A stretch of DNA of 64,000 nucleotides from Pseudomonas sp. TH43 (GCF_016650635.1 NZ_JAEKFI010000004.1:940001-1004000), one strand, 5' to 3'. Positions 1 to 9,443 are shown, numbered from the stretch's first letter. The notes: a model not told the origin generated them from the sequence alone. Translations and numbers: made by a program.

Positions 1-1126
1 ATATAAAGGAGCGATCAACCACCTCACCATCAACGCGCACACCGCCAGATGCCAACAGGTCTCGTGCCGCTGCCGAGTTCTTCACCAGACCTGCCTTATT
101 AAGGACAGCTGCAATGGGCATATCTTCAGCCGAAACCAGTTCGATCTCCGGCAGATCATCCGGCAGCTCGCCATCCTTCATACGATTGCCCGCAGCGCGG
201 TGAGCATTGGCCGCAGCCTCCTCACCATGGAAACGCGCAACGATCTCCTCCGCCAGCTTGATTTTGACATCACGCGGATTGGCGCCTGCCTCTACTTCAG
301 CACGCAACGCGTTGATCTCATCCATCGAACGGAAGCTGAGGAGCTCGAAGTAACGCCACATCAGTGCATCCGGAATCGAAACCAGCTTGCTGTACATGAC
401 ACCCGGCGCCTCCTGGATGCCGACGTAGTTGCCCAACGACTTGGACATCTTCTTCACGCCATCCAGACCTTCAAGCAACGGCATGGTCAGAATGCACTGA
501 GCTTCCTGACCATAACCACGCTGCAGCTCACGCCCCATCAGCAGGTTGAATTTCTGATCGGTACCGCCCAACTCGACATCCGCACGCAGAGCAACCGAGT
601 CGTAACCCTGAACCAGCGGATAAAGAAACTCGTGAATGGCGATTGGCTGATTGGTGGTGTAACGCTTGTCGAAGTCATCACGCTCGAGCATGCGAGCAAC
701 GGTGTACTGCGAAGTCAGACGAATGAAGTCCGCCGGCCCCATCTGATCCATCCAGGTGGAGTTGAACGCAACTTCGGTTTTCGCCGGATCGAGAATCTTG
801 AATACCTGAGTCTTGTAAGTCTCAGCGTTTTCCAGAACCTGTTCGCGCGTCAGCGGAGGACGCGTAGCACTTTTGCCACTCGGATCACCGATCATCCCGG
901 TGAAGTCACCTATAAGGAAGATCACCTGATGCCCCAGTTCCTGGAACTGGCGCAGCTTATTAATAAGCACCGTATGACCCAAGTGCAGATCCGGAGCGGT
1001 CGGATCGAAACCAGCCTTGATACGCAGCGGTTGGCCGCGCTTGAGCTTCTCGATCAGCTCGGACTCGACCAATAGTTCTTCCGCACCACGTTTAATCAGC
1101 GCTAGCTGTTCTTCAACCGACTTCAT
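1..1126 (-). CDS. tyrS: Tyrosine--tRNA ligase, C-terminus cut by window edge
   Basis: Charges tRNA-Tyr with tyrosine in the cytoplasm. The gene runs off the left edge: 375 codons are visible, against a family length near 400. Both class I signatures are present: HLGH at residues 48-51 (within PDLHLGHTVL) and KMSKS at about 227-231 (within VKKMSKSLGN). The start of an S4-like RNA-binding tail is seen near the cut (AAVLNKAGLV). ATG at 1126 gives the expected N-terminus MKSVEEQLAL. It is divergent from the M23 peptidase gene. Many pseudomonads carry two TyrRS genes; neighbour order matches the one P. aeruginosa calls tyrZ, so the symbol could differ while the function is secure. Confidence 0.95.
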   Translation of the reverse strand, partial: MKSVEEQLALIKRGAEELLVESELIEKLKRGQPLRIKAGFDPTAPDLHLGHTVLINKLRQFQELGHQVIFLIGDFTGMIGDPSGKSATRPPLTREQVLENAETYKTQVFKILDPAKTEVAFNSTWMDQMGPADFIRLTSQYTVARMLERDDFDKRYTTNQPIAIHEFLYPLVQGYDSVALRADVELGGTDQKFNLLMGRELQRGYGQEAQCILTMPLLEGLDGVKKMSKSLGNYVGIQEAPGVMYSKLVSIPDALMWRYFELLSFRSMDEINALRAEVEAGANPRDVKIKLAEEIVARFHGEEAAANAHRAAGNRMKDGELPDDLPEIELVSAEDMPIAAVLNKAGLVKNSAAARDLLASGGVRVDGEVVDRSFI

Positions 1127-1338
1127 AACAGACCCGCAAGGCTCAGATTCAAAGGGAACCAACCATACAAGATCGTGCACCAATTACAAGTTTTGCCCGG
1201 CGCACGGACACCAATCCACAAACGCGGTGTCTGTAGACTTGCTTCAGAGATGATTTGGTTATATTTTATACAGTTATTTCATCTTCATCATGTCATTCAT
1301 CTTTTCCAATTCATCATATTTCAAAGTCAAAATTACTT

Positions 1339-2757
1339 ATGACCACAGAACCGTCTAAAGCGCCGCCGCTTTACCCGAAGACCCACCTGCTCGCCGCAAG
1401 TGGAATCGCCGCACTTCTCAGCCTGGCACTCCTGGTATTCCCTTCCAGTGATGTTGAAGCCAAAAAGACGACCCTGAGCCTTGAACTGGAAAGTCCTGCT
1501 GAACAACTGACACAAGATCAAGACGCTGCTGAAGCCACTCAAGCCACAAATGAGCCAGTAGCCTCTCCGTTTGCTCAAATTGAAAACAGTGACGAAGATG
1601 CGCCGCAAACCGCTGAAGCTGCGCCGGCGGCAGTTGCCGAAAAGCCGAAAGCGCCAGGGCATCGTGAAGTAGTCGTTTCAAAGGGCGATACTCTGTCGAC
1701 CTTGTTCGAGAAGGTCGGTCTCCCGGCAGCGGCCGTACATGAAGTACTCGCCAGCGACAAACAAGCCAAACAGTTCAGCCAACTCAAACACGGGCAGAAG
1801 CTCGAATTCGAATTGAACCCGGAAGGCCAACTGACCAGCCTGCACAGCAAGGTCAGCGACGTCGAAACCATTACCCTGACCAAGAATGCCAAGGGTTATG
1901 CGTTCAACCGTATTACCGCCAAGCCGACCGTTCGCACCGCCTATGTACACGGTGTAATCAACAGCTCGTTGTCGCAGTCCGCCGCCCGCGCAGGCCTGTC
2001 CCACAGCCTGACCATGGACATGGCCAGCGTCTTCGGCTACGACGTCGACTTTGCTCAGGACATACGCCAGGGCGACGAATTCGACGTGATCTACGAGCAA
2101 AAAGTGGTCAACGGCAAGGCTGTCGGCAATGGCCCGATACTGTCCGCCCGCTTCACTAACCGTGGCAAGACCTACACCGCCGTGCGTTACACCAACAAGC
2201 AAGGCAACAGCAGCTATTACACAGCCGATGGCAACAGCATGCGCAAGGCATTCATCCGCACTCCGGTGGACTTCGCCCGCATCAGCTCGAAATTCTCCAT
2301 GGGCCGCAAACACCCGATCCTCAACAAGATCCGCGCCCACAAAGGCGTCGACTACGCAGCGCCGCGTGGCACGCCGATCAAGGCTGCCGGTGATGGTAAA
2401 GTGCTACTCGCCGGACGTCGCGGCGGCTACGGCAACACCGTGATCATCCAGCACGGCAACACCTACCGGACGCTGTACGGCCACATGCAAGGCTTCGCCA
2501 AAGGCGTGAAAACCGGTGGCACCGTCAAACAGGGTCAGGTGATTGGCTACATCGGCACCACCGGCCTGTCCACCGGCCCGCATTTGCACTATGAATTCCA
2601 GGTCAACGGCGTTCACGTTGATCCACTGGGTCAGAAGCTGCCAATGGCCGATCCGATCGCCAAAGCCGAACGCGCCCGATTCCTCGCGCAGAGCCAGCCA
2701 TTGATGGCACGCATGGATCAAGAGAAGGCCACGATGCTGGCTTCGAGCAAGCGTTAA
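1339..2757 (+). CDS. Periplasmic M23 peptidoglycan DD-metallopeptidase (MepM-like)
   Basis: Predicted zinc endopeptidase that cuts peptidoglycan cross-links in the periplasm. The 472-residue protein has one N-terminal membrane anchor (about residues 15-35), a low-complexity Ala/Glu/Pro linker, an OapA/LysM-like region starting near VVVSKGDTLSTLFEKVGL, a middle domain, and a C-terminal M23 domain. The zinc ligands are intact: H334 and D338 in HKGVDYA, and HLH at 415-417. The reading frame is open from a TTG at 1255, but ATG at 1339 gives the family-like start MTTEPSKAPP and puts the anchor at the N-terminus. Three bases separate it from anmK, so peptidoglycan cutting and anhydroMurNAc recycling are probably co-transcribed. 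Confidence 0.9.
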   Translation: MTTEPSKAPPLYPKTHLLAASGIAALLSLALLVFPSSDVEAKKTTLSLELESPAEQLTQDQDAAEATQATNEPVASPFAQIENSDEDAPQTAEAAPAAVAEKPKAPGHREVVVSKGDTLSTLFEKVGLPAAAVHEVLASDKQAKQFSQLKHGQKLEFELNPEGQLTSLHSKVSDVETITLTKNAKGYAFNRITAKPTVRTAYVHGVINSSLSQSAARAGLSHSLTMDMASVFGYDVDFAQDIRQGDEFDVIYEQKVVNGKAVGNGPILSARFTNRGKTYTAVRYTNKQGNSSYYTADGNSMRKAFIRTPVDFARISSKFSMGRKHPILNKIRAHKGVDYAAPRGTPIKAAGDGKVLLAGRRGGYGNTVIIQHGNTYRTLYGHMQGFAKGVKTGGTVKQGQVIGYIGTTGLSTGPHLHYEFQVNGVHVDPLGQKLPMADPIAKAERARFLAQSQPLMARMDQEKATMLASSKR

Positions 2758-2760
2758 GCC

Positions 2761-3852
2761 ATGGCCTTGTATATCGGCGTGATGTCCGGCACCAGCCTCG
2801 ACGGTCTGGACATTGCCCTGATCGAACAGACCTCGGCGATCAAGCTGATCGCCACGCACTACATTCCCATGCCTGAATCCCTGCGCGCCGAGCTGCTTGG
2901 CTTGTGCGCCAGCGGCCCTGATGAAATCGCCCGCTCGGCGATCGCCCAACAGAATTGGGTGAAACTCGCCGCGCAGGGCATTCATGCCCTGCTCGATCAG
3001 CAACACCTCAAACCTGAAGCGATCCGCGCAATCGGCAGCCATGGCCAGACCATTCGCCACGAGCCAGCGCGCGGCTTTACCGTGCAGATCGGCAACCCTG
3101 CCCTACTGACAGAGCTGACCGGCATAACCGTGGTCAGCGACTTCCGCAGTCGCGATGTGGCCGCCGGTGGTCAAGGGGCGCCTTTGGTACCTGCCTTCCA
3201 CGAGGCTTTGTTCGAAGAGCGTACCGGCAACCAAGCGGTCTTGAATGTAGGCGGATTCAGCAATCTCAGTCTGATTGAGCCGACCAAGCCTGTAGCCGGT
3301 TTCGATTGCGGCCCGGGGAATGTTCTGATGGATGCCTGGATTCATCAGCAACGTGGCGAAAACTATGACCGCAACGGACAGTGGGCAGCCACCGGCACGG
3401 TCGAGCCAACCCTGCTGAAAGCATTGCTGAGCGACCCGTTCTTCGTCACCAGAGGCCCGAAAAGCACAGGTCGCGAAGTGTTCAACCTGCCTTGGCTGGA
3501 ACGACACCTTTCAAGCCTGCCAACCCTGGCTGCGGAAAACGTCCAGGCCACGCTGCTTGAGCTGACAGCGCTGACCATCGCCGAGTCGCTGCTGAGCGCT
3601 CAAGCCGCTACTCAGGAACTGTTGGTCTGCGGCGGCGGCGCACATAACGCCACGCTGATGAAACGCCTGGCTGAATTGCTGCCGAATACGAAAGTAGCCA
3701 CTACCGCGACCCACGGCGTTGACCCGGACTGGGTCGAAGCCATGGCTTTCGCCTGGTTGGCCCATTGCTGCCTCGAAGGCATTGCCGCCAACCGCCCAAG
3801 CGTCACCGGCGCCCGCGGCCTTCGGGTACTTGGCGCCATCTATCCAGCCTGA
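2761..3852 (+). CDS. anmK: Anhydro-N-acetylmuramic acid kinase
   Basis: Cytoplasmic kinase that opens and phosphorylates 1,6-anhydroMurNAc released by lytic transglycosylases, giving MurNAc-6-phosphate for cell-wall recycling. The 363-residue length is typical of the family. The N-terminal ATP-site loop GVMSGTSLDGLDIAL and the motif FDCGPGNVLMDAW are present. The ATG lies three bases after the stop of the M23 peptidase, indicating a two-gene operon closed by the hairpin at 3866-3907. Together with murU-amgK at 35.7-37.4 kb it gives this genome both entries into muramic acid recycling. Confidence 0.95.
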   Translation: MALYIGVMSGTSLDGLDIALIEQTSAIKLIATHYIPMPESLRAELLGLCASGPDEIARSAIAQQNWVKLAAQGIHALLDQQHLKPEAIRAIGSHGQTIRHEPARGFTVQIGNPALLTELTGITVVSDFRSRDVAAGGQGAPLVPAFHEALFEERTGNQAVLNVGGFSNLSLIEPTKPVAGFDCGPGNVLMDAWIHQQRGENYDRNGQWAATGTVEPTLLKALLSDPFFVTRGPKSTGREVFNLPWLERHLSSLPTLAAENVQATLLELTALTIAESLLSAQAATQELLVCGGGAHNATLMKRLAELLPNTKVATTATHGVDPDWVEAMAFAWLAHCCLEGIAANRPSVTGARGLRVLGAIYPA

Positions 3853-3865
3853 TTAAATCGCACAC

Positions 3866-3907
3866 AACAAAACGCCGCAGAACCGTAAGGCTCTGCGGCG
3901 TTTTGTT
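3866..3907. terminator. Bidirectional intrinsic terminator between anmK and erpA
   Basis: A 15-bp perfect inverted repeat (3866-3880 with 3893-3907, loop of 12) with a GC-rich core CGCCGCAG and A/T tracts on both sides. It sits between two convergent genes, so it can end transcripts from either side. Confidence 0.9.
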
Positions 3908-3925
3908 ATCTGAAGCGAAACGCGA

Positions 3926-4276
3926 TCAGATCGAGAACGAAGAACCACAACCACAAGTCGTGGTGGCGTTCGGGTTCTTGATCACGAAGCGCGAACCTTC
4001 CAGACCTTCCTGGTAGTCCACTTCGGCACCGGCCAAGTACTGAAAGCTCATTGGGTCGACCACCAGACTCACGCCTTCGCGCTCGACGATGGTGTCGTCA
4101 TCGGCCACATCTTCATCGAAGGTGAAACCGTACTGAAACCCTGAACAACCGCCGCCCGTAACGAATACGCGCAGCTTCAAGCGATCATTCCCCTCTTCAT
4201 CGACCAGGCTCTTCACCTTGTGCGCAGCACCTTGGGTGAATTGCAAAGCCGTGGGGGTGAAGGATTCGACGCTCAT
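3926..4276 (-). CDS. erpA: Iron-sulfur cluster insertion protein ErpA
   Basis: A-type carrier that delivers Fe-S clusters to apoproteins, including isoprenoid synthesis enzymes. At 116 residues it has family length, with the three conserved cluster-binding cysteines C44 (GGGCSGFQYGF), C108 and C110 (TTCGCGSSF). It lies downstream of argC on the same strand but is separated by a terminator at 4400-4425, so it probably has its own promoter in the 4277-4399 interval. Confidence 0.96.
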   Translation of the reverse strand: MSVESFTPTALQFTQGAAHKVKSLVDEEGNDRLKLRVFVTGGGCSGFQYGFTFDEDVADDDTIVEREGVSLVVDPMSFQYLAGAEVDYQEGLEGSRFVIKNPNATTTCGCGSSFSI

Positions 4277-4399
4277 GCTGACTATCTCCCGGCGTTACGC
4301 CGCCATAATGCGTGATGACGCGCATTATCCGCTTGTCCTAGAAAATCGGTCAACTATTGTTACGGTATATCAATAAACCCGACCAACTGTTCAGAATGC

Positions 4400-4425
4400 A
4401 AAAAGGCCCGTATTCGGGCCTTTTT
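4400..4425 (-). terminator. Terminator downstream of argC
   Basis: An 11-bp perfect stem (4400-4410 with 4415-4425), tetraloop TATT, stem core GGCCCG and a T5 tract on either strand. It lies 20 bases past the argC stop, so it ends the argC transcript before erpA. Confidence 0.9.
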
Positions 4426-4444
4426 CACTACGCGGTTTAAAGTG

Positions 4445-5479
4445 TTACGGCAACATACCGGCGTGAGACAGACCAAAACGTTCATCCAGGCCAAACAGGA
4501 TGTTCATGTTTTGCACCGCCTGACCCGACGCGCCTTTGACCAGGTTATCGATCACCGACAACACCACCACCAGATCGCCATCCTGCGGACGGTGAACCGC
4601 AATGCGGCAAACGTTGGCGCCGCGCACGCTACGGGTTTCCGGATGGCTGCCCGCCGGCATAACATCGACGAACGGTTCGTTGGCATAACGCTTTTCGAAC
4701 AGCGCCTGCAGATCCACCGACCGATCAACCACGGTCGCGTAGAGCGTCGAGTGAATGCCACGGATCATCGGCGTCAGGTGCGGGACAAACGTCAGGCCGA
4801 CATCCTTGCCCGCCGCACGACGCAGCCCCTGACGAATTTCCGGCAGATGACGGTGACCTTTCACCGCATAGGCCTTCATGCTTTCCGACGTTTCGGAGTA
4901 CAGAGAACCTACAGCCGCGCCACGACCGGCACCGCTGACACCGGATTTGCAGTCGGCGATCAAACGCGAGGCATCGGCCAGACCTGCTTCAAGCAACGGC
5001 AGGAAACCCAACTGCGTAGCGGTCGGGTAGCAACCCGGTACTGCGATCAGACGGGCTTTTTTGATCTGCTCGCGATTGACTTCAGGCAAGCCATAAACCG
5101 CTTCGTCGAGCAACTCCGGTGCGCCGTGAGGCTGACCGTACCACTTGGCCCACTCTTCAGCGTCTTGCAGACGGAAGTCGGCCGACAGGTCGATAACTTT
5201 GGTGCCCGCCGCCAACAACTCACCCGCCAACGCATGAGCGACCCCGTGCGGAGTAGCGAAGAACACCACATCGCAAGCGCCCAGTGTCTTGATGTCCGGC
5301 ACGCTGAAGGCCAGGCCGTCATAGTGACCGCGCAGGTTCGGGTACATGTCAGCCACGGCCAGACCGGCCTCGGATCGCGAAGTGATGACAGCCACTTCCG
5401 CTTGCGGATGCTGTGCCAACAGACGCAGCAGTTCGACACCGGTGTAACCCGTGCCGCCGACGATACCGACCTTGACCAT
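4445..5479 (-). CDS. argC: N-acetyl-gamma-glutamyl-phosphate reductase
   Basis: NADPH-dependent third step of arginine synthesis: N-acetylglutamyl-phosphate to the semialdehyde. The 344-residue length matches type 1 ArgC. The nucleotide-binding loop GGTGYTG is at residues 8-14 and the catalytic cysteine is C150 in VPGCYPTATQL. The frame is open upstream to 5551, but ATG at 5479 has a good ribosome site (GAGGG about nine bases ahead) and gives MVKVGIVGGTGYTG. It appears monocistronic. Confidence 0.96.
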   Translation of the reverse strand: MVKVGIVGGTGYTGVELLRLLAQHPQAEVAVITSRSEAGLAVADMYPNLRGHYDGLAFSVPDIKTLGACDVVFFATPHGVAHALAGELLAAGTKVIDLSADFRLQDAEEWAKWYGQPHGAPELLDEAVYGLPEVNREQIKKARLIAVPGCYPTATQLGFLPLLEAGLADASRLIADCKSGVSGAGRGAAVGSLYSETSESMKAYAVKGHRHLPEIRQGLRRAAGKDVGLTFVPHLTPMIRGIHSTLYATVVDRSVDLQALFEKRYANEPFVDVMPAGSHPETRSVRGANVCRIAVHRPQDGDLVVVLSVIDNLVKGASGQAVQNMNILFGLDERFGLSHAGMLP

Positions 5480-5614
5480 AAACCTGCCCTCAACGAACCC
5501 ACTGGAAAGCCGTCGATAATAGGGGCCGCGCGCGCCTGCGACAACCGTCAAGGTGACGTGCGGACGCTCAAGCCTCTACTATCCCGGCTACCGTGAACCT
5601 GGGAATAACTAAAA

Positions 5615-6043
5615 ATGCTCTATTTATGGATCAAAGCTTTTCACATTGTCAGCATCGTGTGCTGGTTTGCCGGACTGTTCTACTTGCCGCGACTGTTCGT
5701 TTATCACGCACAAAGTGAAGACACGATCAGCAAAGAACGCTTCAGCCTCATGGAGCGCAAGCTGTATCGCGGCATCATGGGCCCGGCGATGATTGCCACG
5801 CTGATCTTCGGCGGCTGGTTGATTTATCTGAATCCGAGCATCTTCAGCATGGGCGGCTGGATACACGCCAAGTTGACTCTGGTGGTGCTGTTGATCGGTT
5901 ACCACCATATGTGTGGTGCGCAGGTAAAACGTTTTGCCCGTGGCGAAAACACCCGCAGCCATGTCTTTTATCGCTGGTTCAATGAAGTGCCGGTTCTGAT
6001 ATTGCTGGCTATCGTAATTCTGGTCGTGGTCAAGCCGTTCTAA
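5615..6043 (+). CDS. hemJ: Protoporphyrinogen oxidase HemJ
   Basis: Integral membrane enzyme that oxidises protoporphyrinogen IX to protoporphyrin IX in haem synthesis. The 142-residue protein has four hydrophobic helices. It carries the family N-terminus WIKAFHIVSIVCWFAGL, with the conserved His, and the segment LPRLFVYH. A later conserved stretch is MERKLYRGIMGPAM. It is divergent from argC. Assigned from family resemblance, not experiment. Confidence 0.9.
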   Translation: MLYLWIKAFHIVSIVCWFAGLFYLPRLFVYHAQSEDTISKERFSLMERKLYRGIMGPAMIATLIFGGWLIYLNPSIFSMGGWIHAKLTLVVLLIGYHHMCGAQVKRFARGENTRSHVFYRWFNEVPVLILLAIVILVVVKPF

Positions 6044-6076
6044 CTTCAACAAGTACAGATCTTTGGGGTATTCACA

Positions 6077-7045
6077 ATGTCGCTGCCCGCTCTGCTCGAA
6101 CAACGTCTGCGTCTGCCTGTGGTGGCAGCGCCGATGTTCCTGATTTCCAACCCTGAGCTGGTACTCGCCTGCTGCCGAAATGGCGTGGTAGGCAGTTTTC
6201 CAGCATTGAACCAGCGTGAAAGCAGCGGGTTCAAAGCCTGGCTGGAACAGATCGAAGCGGGACTGGCGACACTTGAGAACCCTGCGCCATATGCGGTGAA
6301 CCTGATCGTTCACAACAGCAACCCGCGCTTACAGGCTGATCTGAACATCTGCGTCGAACACAAAGTACCGATCGTCATCACAAGTCTCGGCGCTGTGAAG
6401 GAACTGGTCGACGCAGTGCACAGCTATGGCGGCCTGGTCTTTCATGATGTCACTACCCGCCGTCATGCCGAAAAGGCTGCTGAGGCGGGTGTCGATGGTT
6501 TGATCGCGGTCGCCGCTGGCGCGGGGGGGCATGCCGGCACATGGAGCCCATTTGCGCTGATCGCCGAGATTCGTGAATTCTTCGACAAGACGCTGCTGCT
6601 TGCAGGATGCTTGAACCATGGCCATGAGATTTTGGCCGCACAACTGCTCGGTGCGGATTTGGCCTACTTCGGTACGCGATTTATCGGCACCACCGAAAGT
6701 CATGCGCCTGACGCCTACAAGGAGATGCTGCTGACAGCCAAGGCAGCGGACATCATTCATACTCCTGCGGTGTCGGGAGTGCCGGCCAGTTTCATGCGAC
6801 AAAGCCTGGAAGCGGCGGGTTTCGACATGGCCGCATTGCAAGGCAAGGGCGAAGTGAATTTCGGCGACAAGCTCAAACCGATCAGCGATGAAGCCAAAGC
6901 CTGGAAGACCGTGTGGTCGGCGGGTCAGGGCGTCGGCCAAATTGATGATTTGCCAAGCGTGGATCAACTGATCGCTCGCCTTGATGCCGAATATCGTCGA
7001 GCCCAGGAGCGCGCCGCGCAGTTACCGCAACGCTGGCCGCGCTGA
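6077..7045 (+). CDS. Nitronate monooxygenase (2-nitropropane dioxygenase family)
   Basis: FMN-dependent TIM-barrel enzyme expected to detoxify alkyl nitronates such as propionate-3-nitronate. The 322-residue sequence contains the class motif GAGGHAGTWSPF; H152 sits at the position of the catalytic base in characterised class I enzymes. The phosphate-binding segment YFGTRFIGTTES is also present. It starts 34 bases after hemJ on the same strand, so the two may share a transcript although their functions are unrelated. Some members of this superfamily are enoyl reductases; the histidine favours the nitronate assignment. Confidence 0.85.
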   Translation: MSLPALLEQRLRLPVVAAPMFLISNPELVLACCRNGVVGSFPALNQRESSGFKAWLEQIEAGLATLENPAPYAVNLIVHNSNPRLQADLNICVEHKVPIVITSLGAVKELVDAVHSYGGLVFHDVTTRRHAEKAAEAGVDGLIAVAAGAGGHAGTWSPFALIAEIREFFDKTLLLAGCLNHGHEILAAQLLGADLAYFGTRFIGTTESHAPDAYKEMLLTAKAADIIHTPAVSGVPASFMRQSLEAAGFDMAALQGKGEVNFGDKLKPISDEAKAWKTVWSAGQGVGQIDDLPSVDQLIARLDAEYRRAQERAAQLPQRWPR

Positions 7046-7054
7046 GAAAAAACC

Positions 7055-7077
7055 GGCCAGTCGTTTGTGGACTGGCC
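7055..7077. terminator. Hairpin between NMO gene and DUF805 gene
   Basis: An 8-bp perfect stem GGCCAGTC/GACTGGCC with a 7-base loop. On the + strand it is followed by only two T, whereas an A6 tract lies two bases before it, so the stronger terminator reading is for minus-strand transcripts. It may only weakly attenuate between the two + strand genes. Confidence 0.45.
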
Positions 7078-7125
7078 TTACACTGATGACTTTTGAAATC
7101 TACTCGCGACAAGGATGCCTCGGCC

Positions 7126-8076
7126 ATGAGCGAACCCCGTTACAAGATCGTTTTCGACGGTGCTCTACAGCCCGGTGTCGATATCACCACCGCCAAACTC
7201 AATCTGGCCGATCTGTTCAAAAGTGATGTCGCTGCCATCGAACGCCTGTTCAATGGTCGCACCGTCGCGCTCAAACGCGACCTGCCCCATAGCGATGCAC
7301 AGGCTTATCTGCAGGCGCTGAGCAAAACCGGCATCGACGCCCGGCTAGAGCCCGAAACAACCATCGAACTCAACCTGGCAGACGTCCACGACCACACCCC
7401 TGCCCCCACCGAACCGCAATCCCCCTATGCGCCGCCGCGGGCCAATGTCGGTGAAAGCCTTCCAGCGTTTGGCGTGCTCAAGCCGTTCAGCGTCGAAGGC
7501 CGGATCGGCAGACTGCGCTTTCTGGCGTGGACGATGGTGCTCAGTCTGGTGACGTTGCCGATTATCGGCATCTTTGCCCTGATCGCTTTGGGGCTGGTCA
7601 GCGGTGACTCGACCACAGGCCTGATCATTGGCGGCATACTTGCCTTCTTCCTGTTCCTCGGCTTTTTCATTGTCAGCATCCTGTTCAGCGTTCAACGCTT
7701 GCACGATATCGGCTGGTCGGGCTGGCTCTGGTTGCTGAACCTCGTCCCGTTCGTGGGCAGCTTCTTCCCCTTCGTGATCATGGTTGTGCCAGGCAATACC
7801 GGCGCCAACCAATATGGCCCGCCTCCTCCGCCAAACAGCACGGCGGTCAAGGTGCTCTGCTCACTGTGGATCGTATTCTTCGCGCTGATCTTCGCTGGCG
7901 GAATTCTCGGCGGCTTCTCGGCCGTCCAGCAGGAATACGAAAGCAATCTGGAAAGCAGCTATGAAAGCGGCTCGGTGAACACCGATGAAGTAGACGTCGA
8001 AGTCGAGCCCGCGGCGAATTCCGCCGACGAGGCAGCCGAAGCGGCGCAGGCCCCTGTAGACTCTGCGAAAGAATGA
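7126..8076 (+). CDS. DUF805 family inner-membrane protein with N-terminal soluble domain
   Basis: Function unknown. Residues 1 to about 85 form a soluble domain (start MSEPRYKIVFDGALQPGVD), followed by a Pro-rich linker. The DUF805 membrane domain then begins at FSVEGRIGRLRFLAW, with the family hallmarks RLHDIGWSGW and PGNTGANQYGPPP. Several hydrophobic helices are seen, and an acidic Ser/Glu/Ala tail (about the last 45 residues) is likely cytoplasmic and disordered. The frame is open from a TTG at 7093, but ATG at 7126 has AAGGA ten bases ahead and lacks the odd leader, giving 316 residues. Confidence 0.8.
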   Translation: MSEPRYKIVFDGALQPGVDITTAKLNLADLFKSDVAAIERLFNGRTVALKRDLPHSDAQAYLQALSKTGIDARLEPETTIELNLADVHDHTPAPTEPQSPYAPPRANVGESLPAFGVLKPFSVEGRIGRLRFLAWTMVLSLVTLPIIGIFALIALGLVSGDSTTGLIIGGILAFFLFLGFFIVSILFSVQRLHDIGWSGWLWLLNLVPFVGSFFPFVIMVVPGNTGANQYGPPPPPNSTAVKVLCSLWIVFFALIFAGGILGGFSAVQQEYESNLESSYESGSVNTDEVDVEVEPAANSADEAAEAAQAPVDSAKE

Positions 8077-8137
8077 ACAGCGCTCCCCGCCGTGACAACC
8101 GCGTCGACGGCGCGGAGCTGTTGCGATGGAGAATTGC

Positions 8138-8926
8138 ATGACCCGTTACGCTCTGATCACTGGCGCCTCCAGCGGCATTGGCCTGGCCATGGCCGAAGCG
8201 CTGGCCCGCCGCGGTCGCAGCCTGATTCTGGTGGCCCGACAGCGTGATCAGCTGGAAAGTATCGCAATCGAACTGACCCAACGCTTTGGCGTGGAAGTGT
8301 TGTTCCGTGCCTGTGACCTGGGTGAGCCATTGCGCCTGTCCGGTTTCTTGCTGGAGCTGGAAGAAGGTGACCGGCAGATCGACTTGCTCGTGAATTGCGC
8401 CGGTATCGGTACCTGCGGCCCGTTCCTGGCGCAGGACTGGATGACCGAACAAGACCTGATCGAGGTCAACATCCTCGCCCTGACCCGTTTGTGCCACGCG
8501 ATCGGCAACAGCATGGCGTTACAAGGTGGAGGGCAAATCCTCAACGTCGCGTCAGTGGCCGCGTTCAATCCCGGCCCGTGGATGAGCACCTACTACGCCA
8601 GCAAGGCCTATGTGTTGCACTTCTCCGAAGCGTTGCGCGTTGAGCTCAAACAAAGCGCAGTGAAGGTTTCGGTGCTGTGCCCCGGCCCGACCCGCACGGC
8701 ATTTTTCCGCACCGCGCAACTGAATAGCGACAAACTCAAAGACAGCAAAATGCTGATGAGCCCAGAAGAAGTTGCGCTGTACACCGTGCGCGCGCTTGAA
8801 AAAAACCGCGCCATTATCATTCCGGGACGGCGCAATCGCTGGTTCGCGTTTCTACCGAGACTGGGTTCGCGCTGGCTCAACCGCACCATCGTCGGCATGG
8901 TCAATAAGGCTTACTGCCCGCGCTGA
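8138..8926 (+). CDS. SDR-family short-chain dehydrogenase
   Basis: NAD(P)-dependent oxidoreductase of unknown substrate. The classical SDR pattern is complete: cofactor loop TGASSGIG at residues 8-15, NCAG at 86-89, Ser139 (NVAS), and the Tyr152/Lys156 pair in YYASK. Two in-frame ATGs are possible (8126 and 8138); the second has GGAGAA eight bases upstream and gives the usual start MTRYALITGASSG, for 262 residues. The C-terminal stretch (GRRNRWFAFLPRLGSRW) is basic and hydrophobic and may associate with the membrane. Confidence 0.9.
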   Translation: MTRYALITGASSGIGLAMAEALARRGRSLILVARQRDQLESIAIELTQRFGVEVLFRACDLGEPLRLSGFLLELEEGDRQIDLLVNCAGIGTCGPFLAQDWMTEQDLIEVNILALTRLCHAIGNSMALQGGGQILNVASVAAFNPGPWMSTYYASKAYVLHFSEALRVELKQSAVKVSVLCPGPTRTAFFRTAQLNSDKLKDSKMLMSPEEVALYTVRALEKNRAIIIPGRRNRWFAFLPRLGSRWLNRTIVGMVNKAYCPR

Positions 8927-9006
8927 AGCGCCTGACGGCAAAACACTGGGCGGGTTCATTCCCCATGAGTACACTCAGGCCAGCCCAAACAACGGAGAAA
9001 ACAGCA

Positions 9007-9345
9007 GTGGATACTCTGTTCACCAAGATCATCAACCGGGAAATCCCGGCCAAGATCATTTACGAAGACGACCAGGTTCTGGCGTTTCACGACATCGCCC
9101 CTCAGGCACCGGTGCATTTTCTGGTGATCCCGAAAAAACCGGTACGCACCCTCAATGACCTGACCGAAGACGACAAGGCATTGGCCGGGCACATCCTGTT
9201 CACAGCGCAGCGTCTGGCACTGGAGCTGGGCTGCGAGGAAGGCTTCCGCGTGGTGATGAATTGCAATGAACAGGGTGGGCAGACCGTCTATCACATTCAT
9301 ATGCACGTACTCGGTCAGCGCCAGATGAACTGGCCGCCGGGTTAA
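9007..9345 (+). CDS. HIT-family nucleotide hydrolase (HinT-like)
   Basis: Small histidine-triad protein predicted to hydrolyse purine nucleoside phosphoramidates or acyl-adenylates in the cytoplasm. The triad HIHMH is at residues 96-100 with the usual context VYHIHMHVLG. The frame is open to 8965, but GTG at 9007 preceded by GGAG gives the family start MDTLFTKIINREIPA and 112 residues. It follows the SDR gene by 80 bases and is followed by a REP palindrome pair. Confidence 0.92.
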   Translation: MDTLFTKIINREIPAKIIYEDDQVLAFHDIAPQAPVHFLVIPKKPVRTLNDLTEDDKALAGHILFTAQRLALELGCEEGFRVVMNCNEQGGQTVYHIHMHVLGQRQMNWPPG

Positions 9346-9370
9346 GACACACCGCGACCAGCGTATAGGA

Positions 9371-9443
9371 GCTGCCGAAGGCTGCGATCTTTTGATCTTG
9401 TTGTTAATTCTTTCAGGATCAAAAGATCGCAGCCTTCGGCAAC
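9371..9443. repeat. REP doublet, class A
   Basis: Two 27-base arms in inverted orientation (9371-9397 and 9417-9443) around a 19-base loop. The core is CTGCGATCTTTTGATC. The same class recurs at about 34869-34940 and 51655-51716, and as a single arm near 18309. It lies between the HIT gene and coq7. Confidence 0.85.
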